A stretch of 64,000 bases of DNA from Euwallacea fornicatus (Eukaryota; Arthropoda; Insecta; Coleoptera; Curculionidae): positions 2,914,001-2,978,000 of the forward strand of contig NC_089554.1 in assembly GCF_040115645.1 (NCBI RefSeq), read 5' to 3'. This document shows, piece by piece, positions 37,101 to 52,100 of this stretch. The position numbers and the translations under genes are program-made. Below the pieces are notes generated by a model. The model saw only the letters and a program-made list of their open reading frames with translations, had not been told where the DNA came from and searched no databases. Every line of letters begins with the position of its first letter. The stretch's first letter is position 1.

Positions 37101-40100
37101 AATGCAACATATATATAGGTTGCATTTAGGTATAGGTTTTGTGGCTTACAGGCTACTGGAAAATTGAGCGAATCGATAATTCAAATAATATGACATAATA
37201 ATTTTGCCCCTAAACGCGGTTGTTCCGCTTTTCAGTGTTACTAACGTGACAGGACACAGGTATGAAAAATTAAATTAAATTTCTTTGTACGTATAATATG
37301 TGTACATACAGGGTGTCACGCATCATCGTGGAGATATGTCAGAGGTCGATATTACTCTCCAAAATAATTAAAAAATGCCAATAGACCCATAGTCAAAAAC
37401 GCACCATTTTCGGTATATAGCGGAGTTTCACATTTTTTCGAACACCATGTATGATGTTTGATGCGAAATTTAAATTCCTTCTTCCATTCTTTACCTTTTT
37501 GATTTCCTGTAGTATTTTTGTAGCTTTCCCCGTTCTTGAACGATTTATAAAAATATCTATCGATCCAAATTAAGAGTGTTAAGTAAGTGAGAATAAAAAT
37601 CATCCGGCTCATGTTTCGACTTTCTTATGTGATTCGTGACTTTTAATTAAATTTCTTAAATTAAAAATAAATCTAAACCAAAACAAAATTGTAAAAACTG
37701 TTGAAAATGTCCTTTAAAGAAATGTGAAAGTTTACGGTCCCGTATTCGAAAAATGGTGAGTTTTTGACCCTGGGTCTATCAACATTTTTTAATTATTTCG
37801 ATGAGTACTGCCTGATCCCTGAAACATCTCGATGTGAACATATTACACCTTGTGTACACATGTATAGAGCATCAAAAGTAATGCACAAATTAGGTGAAAA
37901 TTGAAGGAAATGCTTAATACATCAACATCATACACGCAACATCAATGCATGCTAAACACATTAAGTATTAATTTAACGTTGCTTTTTTTGGCAATGGACA
38001 TGTATACAAGTTTACCCATGTAACAAATAAATGTACTTTTTCATTTTTTTCTGATGGAACCCCATGTGTATTATGAAGTTTTTGCATTTTCTGAGAAACT
38101 CTGAATATTTTTTATGGCTAAATTCGATCTGTTTCGAAGAAAATTACAAAAAATATAAATTGTGACAGAACCATTACTATTTAAAAAACAATGATATAAA
38201 GTGCTATAATCCAATGTATTAAATGTTCAAACCCTACCCCGTTAATCTTCTGACATTGGGCAAGCCGCAATTCAAATTCCTCAAAAAGCGTTTCTACCCT
38301 TTGAGGGGGGGTGTTTATTGAGCTTTTTGAGTAATTTTATTTTTCAACCCTTCTACATAGTTGATCCTATTTCAATACACCCGACGTTTCAGATAACCCC
38401 ACAAAAAAGTCCATAGGGGTGAGGTCGAGCGATCTAGCAGGCCACTCTAATTGCCACATTGGGCAAACATTTCAACAAGTGTTGAATTTACACATGGGTA
38501 TGTTAAATGATATATGACGAGAATTTTTTAAAGAACTCAAAAGTGTCATAATACACATGGGATATCATAAGAAAAACAATGTAAATGTACATTTATCTAT
38601 TACATGCATAGCCCTGTGTACATGTCTGCCACGTCAAAAAATGCACAACTAAAAACAATATTTGACGCGTTCCAGCGTTTCCATGAAAAATATTTCCCTC
38701 AATGTTTAATGAGTTTACGCGGGACTTTTGGTGTTCTACGTAAATCTCCACGAAACTCAGCTTTATGATTCCCATTTACCGATTGACTCTTGCGTATGGT
38801 GCTTTGCAATACATTGCACCTTTTCTAAGGGTTTACTAGTGCTTTTTTGTTGCTATCATTCTTCGAAAGCTCCGGAACTATTGCTCTAAAATGGGACTCT
38901 CTAGACTCGTTAGGTATGGCGATATTTCACTAGTAGTAGCAGTGCCCAAAATTAATAATAACACTTCTGTACCTAGTGGGTGTTAGTGCCACTAATACTG
39001 TATTCAAAAATATTCTGACAATGGCTGGCGAATATTTCAACCTAAACCCATTTCCTCTATTGAATAGAGACCGTCACGAAATAACAAATCCTATCTGACT
39101 GGCTCCACAATATCTCGGCTCCTGCTTTATTTGGCCAATGCCTTCCATAAAATGTACCTAAAGATTGATAGTGCGCAATCCCCCAAGCCAAATTGCCTAT
39201 TTCGTTTTTCACCGTTATTGTGTGAACCACACCTTGACCGTTCAATGTTTGATGTTTAAGCTCATCAATTGCTCAAAAGAGCGTTGTTTTTTTATTAGCT
39301 CCAATTTTGATTTAATTTTCCAAGCTAATCTGAATATAGTCGGGAAGTTCTCTCTTTATTTAATTATAACGATTAGTGATGAGAATCATGTTCAAATAAT
39401 CTAAAACCAGGAGAACAATTTCCTCGAGTATAATTAAATCACCGCGGAGTTTTAAGTAGTTTCGCGGTGTAGACGAAAGTTATCTTCAAGATAAATTTGT
39501 CAGCCACGTGATTTATGGCCTTTTAATGGGGCTAATTTTACTTCATGTCACATGGTTGGAGATGTTTAGTCAATGACAAATATTCGAAAATAGTTTCTCT
39601 CAAGCTTACCTTCGCGCTCTTTAAAAGACCTTCACGCAAACTATTTAATGCGAAGTTGCATGTTAATTTTCTGTTCTATATCGTGACAGAACTTCAAGCG
39701 TACGAAATTTGACTAATTAATTCCGATGTGTTGAACATGAAACTCAAACAGCAATTAACCAAATTAAAATTAAGGTAATCGACTTCGACACAGAACAGCG
39801 AACCTTTATAAGAAAATTCACTTTCGCGAATTTGAAAATTCGCAGCCCGCATCGGTTTAGTTAATCGTGCGATGAGGAGGTATTTGTTCGTCATGATTAA
39901 TTTAACGCTCAATAAAACGATTTTGTTCCCAAAAATGTTTTTTTTTTCGGAAATGTCTTTTGCGTCCCTCACTCAAAAAATTGAGTGACACGAATTGCAG
40001 TTAATTAGGTGAAAGATGTGGAATGTGGAACTTTCCGACGAATCGACTTCAAAAGGGGCTAATTAATTTTGTAAGGTATATTTGAGGGAACGGTTTGTTT

Positions 40101-43100
40101 TCTCCGTGCGAACGCCATTACTTTGCGAATCAAATCGGCATTTGCTAGTTTTATTTATATGAGCGCGATCCAAAATTATTCACATTTTCCCGGAATTTCA
40201 TTAATTTGTATTCAAATAAACGTACGATTATTGTGAGAAATTTTTTGTTTTGAAAGAAACTCTTCTGATTTTATCCCGAATATCCTCTTCCCATTTCAAG
40301 ACGCTGCTGAACTAACGAACTTCAAAATTGCACCAATATCATTCATCCGAGGAATTAATTTCCGCAGTTATAACATCAGAAACTTTGAGGTTGATGGCAG
40401 GTAACATACACAGACAGCATTGGAGTTATAATAAATTACACTTCATTTTAACTTTCGCAACTTTATCATCGTGTGTTGTTTACATTCAAGCAAATTGCCT
40501 TTAACGTATGCAAACTAGGCTTCATGCCGAGTAATTAATCGCGTGTTAATGAATAATTTGTTGAATAACAATGTACGAGGTAATTTGAAGGTCTAAAAGT
40601 TGTGTGGCACATGTTTCTCATGTCTTACAATTCACGCGGAATTGTTTCGGTTCTGGACAGTCCCGTTGTCGGACCTTTTTCAGTTTGTTCAGCTATTTCC
40701 CTTTTGCTTATTACTTTGCGCTCATAAACAAATATTGATGTGCATACAATCTCAATAAGCTAAGTAACATAGAAACGCGAACACCCAGTAAAAACGTCGC
40801 GATTTCGATAATATTTTGTACAAATATTTATGATGCCACTAAAACGATGCGATTACATCGTCAGTCTCATCGGCCTTCAGGTTTTAAGTTTTTTTTCTGA
40901 GTAATTTCACGAATGATACAGAAACTAACTTATGACGTCACGGCTACCAAACGGGATCGCAGGGCGACACAGTTTTTAGGTGCTTGGCTAAGGTTGTTCG
41001 CTATTCGCAATCGATTCTCTACCACCAAGGCAATTGCCAATCAGTGGTTTGCAGAACATGGCAGAGTTGTTGGAATGCGAAATATATACCGACGAATCAA
41101 AAGCTTTCGTCTATTTTCATACCGATCACAATTTATCTTACTTTCGACGGCGAATCACAAACGGAATCGACTTGGATGGAGTAGAGAACGTTAGCCTAGA
41201 ATGAGGAGGGGAACGCAATAGTCTTCAGCGATGGACCCAGATTCTTTTCGAACGTGCAGAAAGGACGGACAGAGGTCACGAGGCGGCGAGGGGAACGACG
41301 AGATTTATAAATTTTTGTCGATAAACACGTTCATGGTGTTGTTGGTGTTAAGGCGTGGGGTGCCCTTGCTTATGCCATCGCCCAGAGCTCTAAGTCACCC
41401 GTAGCCTTTATTAAAGGCAATATAACTGCACAGCGGTTCATCCTAGAAATAATAGAAACTTACTTGGTTCTATACTTAAGAACCTTTGAAAATCCCATCT
41501 TTCAACCGGATAGTTCTCACCTGCACCTTTCAACGCGCCGAGATTGAACTGCTGCCTTGGCCTCCCAGATTCCCAGATTTGTCGCCAATTGAACACGCGC
41601 GGGAGGTTATCGGTAGGAAAGTGCGAACTTTACAGCCGCTCTCTCAAGCGCTTGGAGCGTTTCGACATGAGATAGAAGTTGGCTGGAATGAAATGGCCTA
41701 GGAGGATATTAACCACCTCATCAGGGTGTCTGCGTGCGTTAATGAATGTGAAAGAAATCGTGGCGCATCCCACACGTTATTAATTATAAAAACCCGAATT
41801 AATAGATTGAAATTATTCCATTCACTTGGTACTTTAATCATTTACTTACTTTAACCGTTGTAACATTTGCGTAAAATATTATCGAATTCGGAATCTTTTT
41901 ACTGGGTGTTCGGGATCCTATGTCACTTAATATATACAGATGTGACCTGTTAGAGCCAAGACTTTAGGAATACATGTTATATCTTTGGAGTTATATGGAA
42001 TATAAAAAAGTTAATATTAACTATTAATATTACTTCAGCAGCTTAATTAGTTTAATAAAAATGGGGCGAAAAATAAAAGGGTAATGTACTTATCTTTTTC
42101 TTTAAAACCACTGCGAAATCGCCAATTCTCAACTAACCTCTTTGCGATATCACACAGAATTAAGGCTATTAAATGCCCTTCCATTATATCACACATGGAA
42201 ATTATTACTATCTCTGTTAGCAGAGACAAATGGCGGTCCATATCCGAGCATATATCATACTTACGTAGGTATGCCTACGTTCACACAAATATACTCGTGC
42301 TTGAATTCCGACAGGTTGCCAAAACTGATCATATTATGACTGTAATTGAGGCATTAAGTACATCGCTAACAAATATTATCCTATTATGTGTGCCCTATAA
42401 TAAGCCCCCAACTTCGTGAATTGGGAACTACTGTCTAACTTTCAACGCAAAGGTAAATTAAAGATTTATACTCATCCTGGTCTCTAATTAGCAACTTCAG
42501 AAGTTAACCACAAATTATTTCGAGCTCGTGGGAAATTTATCTGGAGCTTGTTCAAAATCCTCTCTGTAGAAAACTAGAATAACTTAGTTAAATACCTCAG
42601 AAAAAACTATTGAAAATAATTTTTCACTTGAAATTTGAAATATTTGCATTTTCTTCAGTGAGCGCAAACTTTTGCGAGCATTTAAAATTTATGATTTTAA
42701 GTGGGAGCGTAAATGAGGCTAAAATCGGAGGTATTTCATATTTTGAAGGAAATTGTCCTGCAGAAATTCTACATGCATTATTCTTCCTTATAAGAGAAAT
42801 AAAGAGAATTAAATCCCCCAAAGAATAAGGTTGTCTCTAGACCTTATCTGGGGACTCGTTGCAGGGAATAAATTTAAAATGCTTTTCAGTTAAATTCATC
42901 TACGCAATTTTTCTCAAATTCAGCTTCCTTTTGTGAATAAAATACGAAACTAAATATAGTCTGATTGGAAACCATCTAAAATTATTTATGTATCATTGAA
43001 ACTCAAATCAAGTGAATATTACCATTTTATTGATAATATACATATTAATTTAGTTTGAATAAATATTTGCAGTTTGAAATTTCGATTACAGAAAGAACCC

Positions 43101-46100
43101 AAATTTAAATTAGTGTTAATAATTTTGTTCTCGCTTAACATAACTGAAAGCGTTATATACAGGGTGGTCAAATTTGGTCCACATGTTCTTTTTGATATAC
43201 AGGGTGACAAAGTTTAAATTATTTTTTCGAGTTTTGAAATAAATGTATAGTGTAATTCCTGCGGCATCATACCGTTCGTGGGGTCAGATACTCTTCGTCT
43301 CTCCCAGTCCTAAGTCTTTAAATGATAATTTCTTTCCGGGAAATCGAATTCGCTGCTCAATTTGGAAACGTTTTCGTTCCCTTCATTTTACTCTACAGCT
43401 ATCACAGTTCTAGAGTTACATGGAAAAATATGGAACAGAACATCTCGTTTTTATTATAACTTTTTATTGGCCTATTAAGTGGGGCTCACTTTGTGCTCTT
43501 CTCTAATTTCTGCAACTCTAATTTCTTTTCTAAAATACATATTTAAACAATTTATTTTCCTACTGAGTAAACTGAGTCCTTATTGCCACATAATACATTC
43601 CGGCAGACAGGTTTCTATTATTTGTTTAGGACCCTGCAACTTCCAACAAATTAGACACTGTTTGTTTTATTATAATAGAGTTATAACAATATTAAGTTTA
43701 TTTACGCAAAGTTTGCTCGGGATTGAATCCACAATATGTAAATTATCACTCAAACAATCTATATTGTGTCTCGGTATTGGTTTAGCTTTAGCGATATCGT
43801 TGTCCAATATAGATTTTATTGTTTGTTGCCATGGCAGGGGATGAATGATTTGTACCAAACTAACGATGGAAAAACGCGGAAAATTTGAATAGGTCGCTCA
43901 TCTTAAATATCTGGCAAGAATACGTTACTCTTGATACAATTTGGTTTTGATGAAAATTATTTTGTTAAATTATTCATATACAAAGTGACATTTTAAAAAA
44001 TTTGTAATGGCTATATCTCAGGAATGAAAAAAGATTTGAAAAATTCCTCGAAACCGTTTCTAAAATAAGTAGGGAGAACCAAAATTTTTGTCCTTACTAA
44101 CCTATCTACATCTAACCTCTAACCTCCAGCCAACCTTGTAATTTTAAATGACAACCCCTCATTCGAAATACCTCATTTTAAACCTCTTTAAAAATGCTTT
44201 ACGATCTTATTAACCAACATCGCATTTGTTCAAGAAGTTATCGAAACATTAAATAAAAATGGAAGATAATGTAAATTTTCTGAATCGTATTGAAGCGCAG
44301 ACTAATATTTCCAATAATATTTTTATGGTTTATTTAGAGGTTTTGAAGAGTTTCTGACTGTTTATTTTTTTATATTATAGCCATTGTACCTAGCAAAATT
44401 AGTAAACCCGTTTCAATACGAAATTCTACTTTTGGAGGTTAATTTATTTCACTTCCTTTTCGTATTGAGATAAAACAACAAGGGTTTGAGTAATATTATC
44501 TAAAAATATTAAAAACTTTGTGCATTAATGTCATTAAAGTGTTTGTTTCATTTTATTTTTTTCACAATAGTGTATAGGGTGTTCAGACTTGGAGTGTTTT
44601 GACAGGAAAATCTCATTTCCCAGCTAGATAGAGAAAAACTGGCATACATGTCAAGAGCTAGAATTTGAGGGAATATTAATGGCGAAAACCGTATATCGAT
44701 ATCTTTGCAGTCCAAGGCGCTAGAAGGCGTTTTTCAAATTTCGGCCATTTTCAAAATTCTTCATAACTTTTTGTTTAGGACAATATAGAGTTAAAACGGT
44801 ACACTGTAGCAAAAACCTATGCACATGACTGGAATAATTTCGAAAAAGTCCCTTAAGAACGTTTTTGTTTTACTTCAATATTGATCTAAACAAAAAAGGT
44901 ATGAAGAATTTCGAAAATGGCCGAAATTTGAAAAACGTCCAGTAGCTCCGTAGACTATAAAAATATTGAAATACGGGGCCATTCATATTTTCTCAAAAAT
45001 CAATCTCTTGATAGGTATGCTTGACATGCATTTTTTTCCGTATCTGGCCGAGAATTAAGATTTTTCTGGCAAAACACTCCAAATCCGAACACCCTCTACA
45101 ATATTTCTAAACGTCTACAAATTATATTCATTTATGGTTTGGAGAATCGTCGCTTCCTCAGAGTAGCTGCTGTGCTTAATGACAGATATGATGACAGAAA
45201 TGTGAACCATGACCACATTCGCCAGCTAGTCGCTAAATTTCCAGAGACAGGCTCTGTCGTTAATACCAAAAGGAATGAGTTTAGAGTCCTTGACGAAGTA
45301 GCTTAAATGGAAGTTCTTGATCAGTTTGGGTTGAACCCTACATTATCGATACGTCAGACAGCTACAGTAAAGGGAGTTTCACGCGAAACTATTAGGACGG
45401 CATTAAAATTGATGAAGTTTCATTCTTATAAAATGCAAATCGTTTAATAACTTTATGATGGTGATTCTGACAAGAGAATTGAATTATGTGAATTAATCAT
45501 TTAGAGAATTGCTGCCGAACTTCGACTTGTGAAGAACACTTGTGTTAATGATGACTATTCATTTTACTTAAACGGGCATAAAATTGTCGTTGCTGGACTG
45601 AGCAAAACACATACGTATTTAGTAAAGGTCATACCCCGTACCCTGAAAAGCTTGATGTTTGGGCTTGCACATTGGGGGATGCTATTATTGGTCAATTGTT
45701 TACAGAGGGAAACTTAAATGGTGCGGTTTATGCCGATATGCTTGAAAATACCATTAAATCTTTGATTATTCATGAATTAGAAAAACAGGCTGATATACAA
45801 GGAAATATGCCTTTAAAAGAGGGTTTACTATATTTTCAACACGACGGAGCACCTCCTCACTATGTGGTTCCAATTGGGCAATGTGACTATTATTCAAATA
45901 AATGAATTGGTAAACAAAGCACTATAGAGTGACTACCAAGGTCTCCAGATCTAACGTCACTTGATTTTTTTTTTATGGGGACACCTAAACTCTGTCATCT
46001 TAAAAGTCTGACTTAATTGAGGAACTACGGGAGAGAATCATGTAAGCATGCCGGGTTATATTAAGGGGAACTGTGGCTAACGTTCGTTAGGAAATTTAAA

Positions 46101-49100
46101 ACAGGCTTTATATTTGTCTGGAAAATAACGAAAACCATTTTAAACACTTATTTAAATAAAAGAGAAATGCAAACATTTTGTTCCTCTTTTATTTAATAAT
46201 TCGATAACTGCTTAAACAGATGCGATGTCAGTTAATACGATCATAAATCATTTTTAAAGAGCTTTAAAATGAGCTTTTACCGTGGGGGGTTGTAATTTCA
46301 AAATACAAAGTTTGGGTCTTTGGGGTTAGAGTGTAGATGAGGGTAGGTTAATAACTAAATAATTTTGGTCCCCCCTATCTATTACAAAGACGATTTCGAG
46401 TAATTTTTCAAATCTTTTTTTGTTCCTGAGATACAATCATTGCAAGTTTTTAAAGTGTCACCTTGTATGTATATTTGTTACCCAAATTAAAAATATTGAA
46501 TATTAACACATTATTCCCACTTCTATTATCCTAACAGTCTTAACGTGCACGCCACGTAGCTTAACTATTTCAATGAGAGACGAAAACGTGATACCCAAGG
46601 AATACTAATCGGGTTAACTAAATCTGTTTTGCTAACTTGAAACTCGATTTTAATTGGTGTTGCCGATACCTGACTGACTAAATAGTTTCAATTTGAAACA
46701 TAGCGTTCAAAGAGTGAACGAGAAAATCATTTGCCATTTTCCCCAACACAATGCTTCCCATTCTGTTGATTTAAATTTACTCCATACTTTAAGTTAAGAG
46801 AATAATATTTGTCTCTCTGCGGCTAAATTTCAAGTTTCATTAATCATTATTAGTTTGTAACTGGAATCTTTCTTGTCAACACCGAAGATAAATGTTATGT
46901 TTACCGCACGATTATCTGGAGTTTTTAGGAAGTGCGACAGCGCAATTGAAGTATTTATGGGAGTTGTAAATTAAAACAACACGATAAATTATTCAGAGCG
47001 ATAAGGGAGAGGAGTTTGCTAATAACCACTTGATAAAATGCTTTTATAACCGGATTGTAATGTTGAGTAGAATGGCCCAGGGCCGATTTTTCAATGACCG
47101 GTTGAGGGAAGACAGGTGGTTTTAGCGATAAAAGCTTATAAACCAGCTTTTTGTGGAACACGAAATTTTAATTTTTATTTGATTGTTTCAATATCAAGCA
47201 GATTATAAGTTATCATAATTTTCTAGCTGTTATGAAATACATTTTTTTGAGATAAATAAAACAGTTTTTCATTCTTTTCAACAATTTTCAGGGTCGTCAA
47301 GGCAATATAACCAGCTTGATTACTTCATAACGTAAAAATTTGATTGCATTGCATATTCGAAATATACACTTTTTCAGTGTTTCAAAGAAATGGTAGTGCA
47401 TAAGACGTTAATTAAATACTTGTACTTATTGGAGGATTTCGAAATTTCATTTCTAATTGTTTTTTTCTTAAATATTTTTGGACAGAGATGTAATAGTTGC
47501 GCAAAATTGTAAATTTATAGAAAATAATGTTCAAAGTGTTTCCTAAATGTTAGACAAAAATTGAAGGGCTATTTTCTGAGTAATTTTAAGAAGTTTTTGT
47601 TATATGATGGTTGAAGAAAAATACATTGCTCCCCAGATACAAAACCATAAATGATTATTGACATTTTTTTTTCTTTTTTATTAAAATGTTTAAATTAAGT
47701 GTAGCGAGATAGCGTAAATTTTGAAAACATCATTATTAAACACGTTGAACGTCATTTAATTTGAATACATTTACAAATTTGTCACTTTTAATCTTTTTTT
47801 TGCCATGAATACATATACGAATGCTGAGATAACTAAAATGGATTTCATATATGAACTTGCCGATGGAAATTCGTTACGAGCGAAGCAATTTTACATTGAA
47901 CGATTTCTGAATCGCAATGTTCCCAATGGGAAAATGTTCGAAAGAACTCATCTAAGCCTTCGTGAAACAGGTACATTAAAAGGAAGTGGAGATGCAGGAA
48001 GACAAGTGACTGTGAGAACGGCAGAGTTGGAAAAAAATGTTATAAATACAATAGAGGAAAATTCAAGTACTTCAACTAGAAAAATTGGAATGGCTTTGGA
48101 TATTAGTAATAAGACTATGTGGAAAGTTTTGAGAAAGAATTCGTTGTGCCCGTATCACACATAACGTGTTCAGATTCTTTTTCCTATAGACTTTTCCTTG
48201 AAGATTGTATTTGGTCAATGGTTTTACACACATTGGTGCAAATTCCATAACTGATTATGCTGATTCCTTTTATCGATGAAGCAAATGTCTGGAGAAGTAC
48301 AATAAGAAATTTTCATAACAATCATGCATGGACAGAAGAAAATCCATACGAAGTACTAGAAGTTCATTTTCGACACCAATTTTCGTTAAACGTTTGGAAT
48401 TGTGGGTGATTGACTAATTGAACCAATATTTCTATCAGAACGATTTACTAGGCGTAGTTTATCGTAACTTTTTGGAACAATCGCTTCCTGGATTCCTTGA
48501 AAATGTACCATTGGTAACCAAAAATGCAATGTGATTTATGCACGATGGAGCATCAGTGCGTTCTAGTGGGATTGCTCGCGAATTTTTTATGGAAAAATAT
48601 AGAGACCACTGGATTGGTCATGGTGGGCATCATTTATGGCCAGCCCGATCTCCAGACTTGAACCCTCTGGACTATTTACTATGAGGTCATATAAAATCAT
48701 TAGTTTACACTAATCCAGTGGGAAGCCTGGAATCTTTGAGAAATTGTATAATGGATGGATGCAATTCAATAAAAATAGTCTTGATATTTTTGAAAAAGCT
48801 CGGCTGTCAATAAAGAGAAGATTAGAAGTATGTATCCAAGCTCGCGGCAGTCATTTTGAACAATTATTGTAGGTTTTAATAAATTTCATAAAAAATACTT
48901 ATCACCTTGTATCAAGGGAACAAAGTATTTTTCCTAAAATCGTCAAAAAACAAAAAATTCTTAACATTACTCAGAGAATAGCTTCGTAAATTTTTGCCAA
49001 TCATTTAGGAAACATACTGTACAATATATATGTATATAAGTCACAGGTGGCTATTTTCAAAATTTCTAGTAATTTAAAATTAATTTTGATAATTCCAAAA

Positions 49101-52100
49101 ATTGTTATTAGACCAATTTTGCTCAAGTCATGTTAATTGTAAATCCCTTTATCTCCAAAACGGTTACTTCTATAGATATTTTCTAAAAGCACTCTTTTTC
49201 AATAGAGGTAAATGTACAATAAACCTTTTAACACAAAAATGGCTAACAGCGTAGCTCAAAAATTTAGGGCCAATTAAAATATGATGGAGCTATGTATGTG
49301 GCGCCCTCTATCAGTAATAAAAAAAATGAAGACAATATTTGGATTTTGCGTCATAAAAACACTTGAATACTCAATTTTGTCCGATTGTTACATCTCTGTC
49401 CGAAAATGAAAAAATAATTAATTAAAAATGAAGTTGCAACACCCTCTAGTTCTTAAACAAAGATGTTGCGGACCTATATTCATAGGACATTTTTGTGATA
49501 AAATCATTTAAAGATTAATTCTTTGAAATAAGTGCATGTACTTAATTAACACCCTGTAATTATGAAGAATCGAGAATTTATGTTAACATAAGTGACCGTC
49601 TTTAATTTTTTCATCCAGTTTCTAATAAAATTGTTATAATTTATGGGTATTATCGTGAGCCATTCGAGTTTCCAGCTTTCGTACTTCATATTTAATTACC
49701 GAAAGTTGTAAAGGAAATTTAAAGTTTTCTTACCTCATCTCGCGTATTTAACAAAAGAGCTTTAAGTAAATCTATTTACTTTGGTTAATTTTATTCAAAT
49801 CAACTTAGAAGACTTTCATGATTGTTTTCCTTTTCGAGACTACGTATGAATTTCTAATTGGCCAGTTTACGTATTTGCATAAGTCATAGCTGAAGCTGTA
49901 TAAACTTGGGAACCTTAACACTCTATTTGCTGAATCATCTGATCACATTAATATTGTTTCTTTGCTTGTAAACCAGTAAATTACAGAAAACATATTTATA
50001 ATTCATGATCGAAAATCAGCAATTACAACTCAGTGTGCTCAATGAAGATTTTACTACTGCTGTTCGCAATAATATTATATAAGCACGTTGTGGACTAGAC
50101 TTTGCTACAGGGTCTCGCCATTTCTATAGACTGACATAATTATTATAACTTCTAATAAGTTTATGTAGGATCGATAGGTTTTCGATTCTACTAGAATTTA
50201 AGATGTTAATGAAATCACAGGTCAGAAATAATCGTAAGTGTCGTTTATTAGTATGTACATGTATTTACAAGTGTGTCAGGCAGAGGTTCGCGGAAGAGGG
50301 TCCCAAAAAGCCTCCCTCATCCCCTTTATCCCACGCTCTTATTCGCCTCCTTCAGGACAAGTGCCCAGGGTGGCGAACCATAGGCGTACCATTGATTAGC
50401 CATCGCACATCATACCCAACCACTACAGTCAGTAGAAACGACGACCCTTGTCGCTGACACTGCTGGAAGGTACCGTCCGTCGTCTTGGCGCCACACGCTC
50501 AATGGTCGTCAAGTGGTTGACGCTCACCATGGGCGTACCGCAAGGGTAGATTGTTCTAAGTCCTCCCCCTAACTCCTTAATCCTAACTTACAACTAATAT
50601 CTACAACCCTACATTTATGACTAAAAGGCCGTGCAGGTCTCATTCTGCTCGTGGTATCGAAGTAGATTTCGGGAAAGTCGCAGAAAAAGAGCTGGATAGG
50701 GTGTTTAAAAATTCTGAGGGTCATGTAGAAAATGTTGGTAATTCTAGAACATATGGGAGGCAAGTAAGGATTACCTGTGACGGGACGACACGATCAACTT
50801 GCGCGTAAATTTCATAAAACCTGAACTTTCTTAGCATCTACCATATTTACAATAACGTTATTAGTTCAGCCCACAGTTAATTTTAGAAGTCAAAATCAAA
50901 GTGGAACGCATACAAGGCTTTCGTTCAAGAAAAAAAAATCCATAAAGGTTTTAAACTGCTATTTCATCCCTATGATAGATGAAGCTATAATATATGGAAG
51001 CGCCCCTAAAATACTGATCCATTAAACAACTGAAAGGTATTGTTAAATAGGCATTCGCTCGATGCCTAGGCATTATCAACATTACATATTTGGCATCTTA
51101 CCAGAAAATGAAAATTAATTTTTCGATTTTTATTTTGAGACGAAACGATAAGATCACTTTAGGTAGTATCAACGGAAAATAGCCATGGCGATGGAGTCTG
51201 TTATAATAGCCATTGTCTAAAGTACTTAGCAGTAAATTGTGGGCCTTGTAATTGACTTGCGAAGTTATGAAAATAAAGCATCTCATTTTAGGGAAGCGAA
51301 CAACTAAGTTGATGGCACTTGAGCTTGATAAACGCTTTTGTCATTTATCCAGACATCTCAATTAAGAAATTATATGGGGCGTCCCAAAAATTCACTAGCA
51401 AATTTTAAGGGGTGGTGAGGGACATCAATATAACTTTTTCCTTTAATAAACACGTGCCCTCTAAAGCGCCGTTCGGCCAGTTGAGCAAATAGAATGTCTT
51501 AAGTTACATCAAATAACTCATTTAATACTTGGTTTAGTTGAACACCACGGTCTTTCGACGAACATTTTTCGTTTCAACTATGTTCGTTGTTGGCGAACAC
51601 AAATATTTCTTTATCACAATTTGATATTCCAAAGATGCGTATTCTGAGCCCATCATATGTATTATTCGTACATTATTATTATTCATTTGGCGTAGTAGCA
51701 TTCGCTGTGTTAATTTTTAAATAAAAATTTGGAAATGGACGTTAATTTCTCGTTTCGAGAACTTACCGATATACATCGAAAGATTGAAAGAGAAGGTTCT
51801 GTAGCCTGGCCTGCGTTTTCTCCCGATCTCGACACCCTGGACTTTTTCTTTTTGGGGTTATCGCAAATCTCTGGTCTACAAAAAGTCTATTCGTAATGAG
51901 GAAGATCTCTTAGTAAGGATAATGGCCAGTTGCACGCATCAAGAATCTATTCCCGGAATATTCCATAAGGTCCGCGCGTCAATAAACCGACGGTGCAGTC
52001 TTTGAATTCAGGCAAATGGCCAACATTTTGAACAATTTTTGTAAGTCACATTTTATTTATTAATAAAATAACATCTAACACGAGCAAAAAGTGATTATAA

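Larger units (their letters stand above)
43981..46465 (+). mobile_element. Long-TIR Tc1/mariner-superfamily element carrying a nested MITE
   Basis: TA-flanked (43979-43980, 46466-46467). Arms of about 285 bp (43981-44265, 46185-46465) match through ATCTCAGGAA, AAAAAAGATTTGAAAAATT, AACATCGCAT and AGTTATCGAA. The whole is 2485 bp, 1963 bp without the MITE at 44575-45096 and one TA copy. It encodes the pseudogene at 45120-46159. Confidence 0.92.
47403..49556. mobile_element. MITE-like host element split by a larger transposon
   Basis: TA-flanked (47401-47402, 49557-49558). The ends share, inverted, GTTAATTAA.TAC.TG.ACTTATT, and further in ATTTTTAATT and TTTCGGACAGAGATGTAA (about 47485 and 49400). 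The left arm lacks about 80 bp present in the right. Taking out 47532-49019 leaves about 0.67 kb without transposase. Confidence 0.82.

Noticed and set aside
43479..43844. 121-codon hydrophobic frame, possible membrane protein
   Set aside because: Located in NPFR intron 2, AT-driven composition, no homology I can recognise and no splice or start context.
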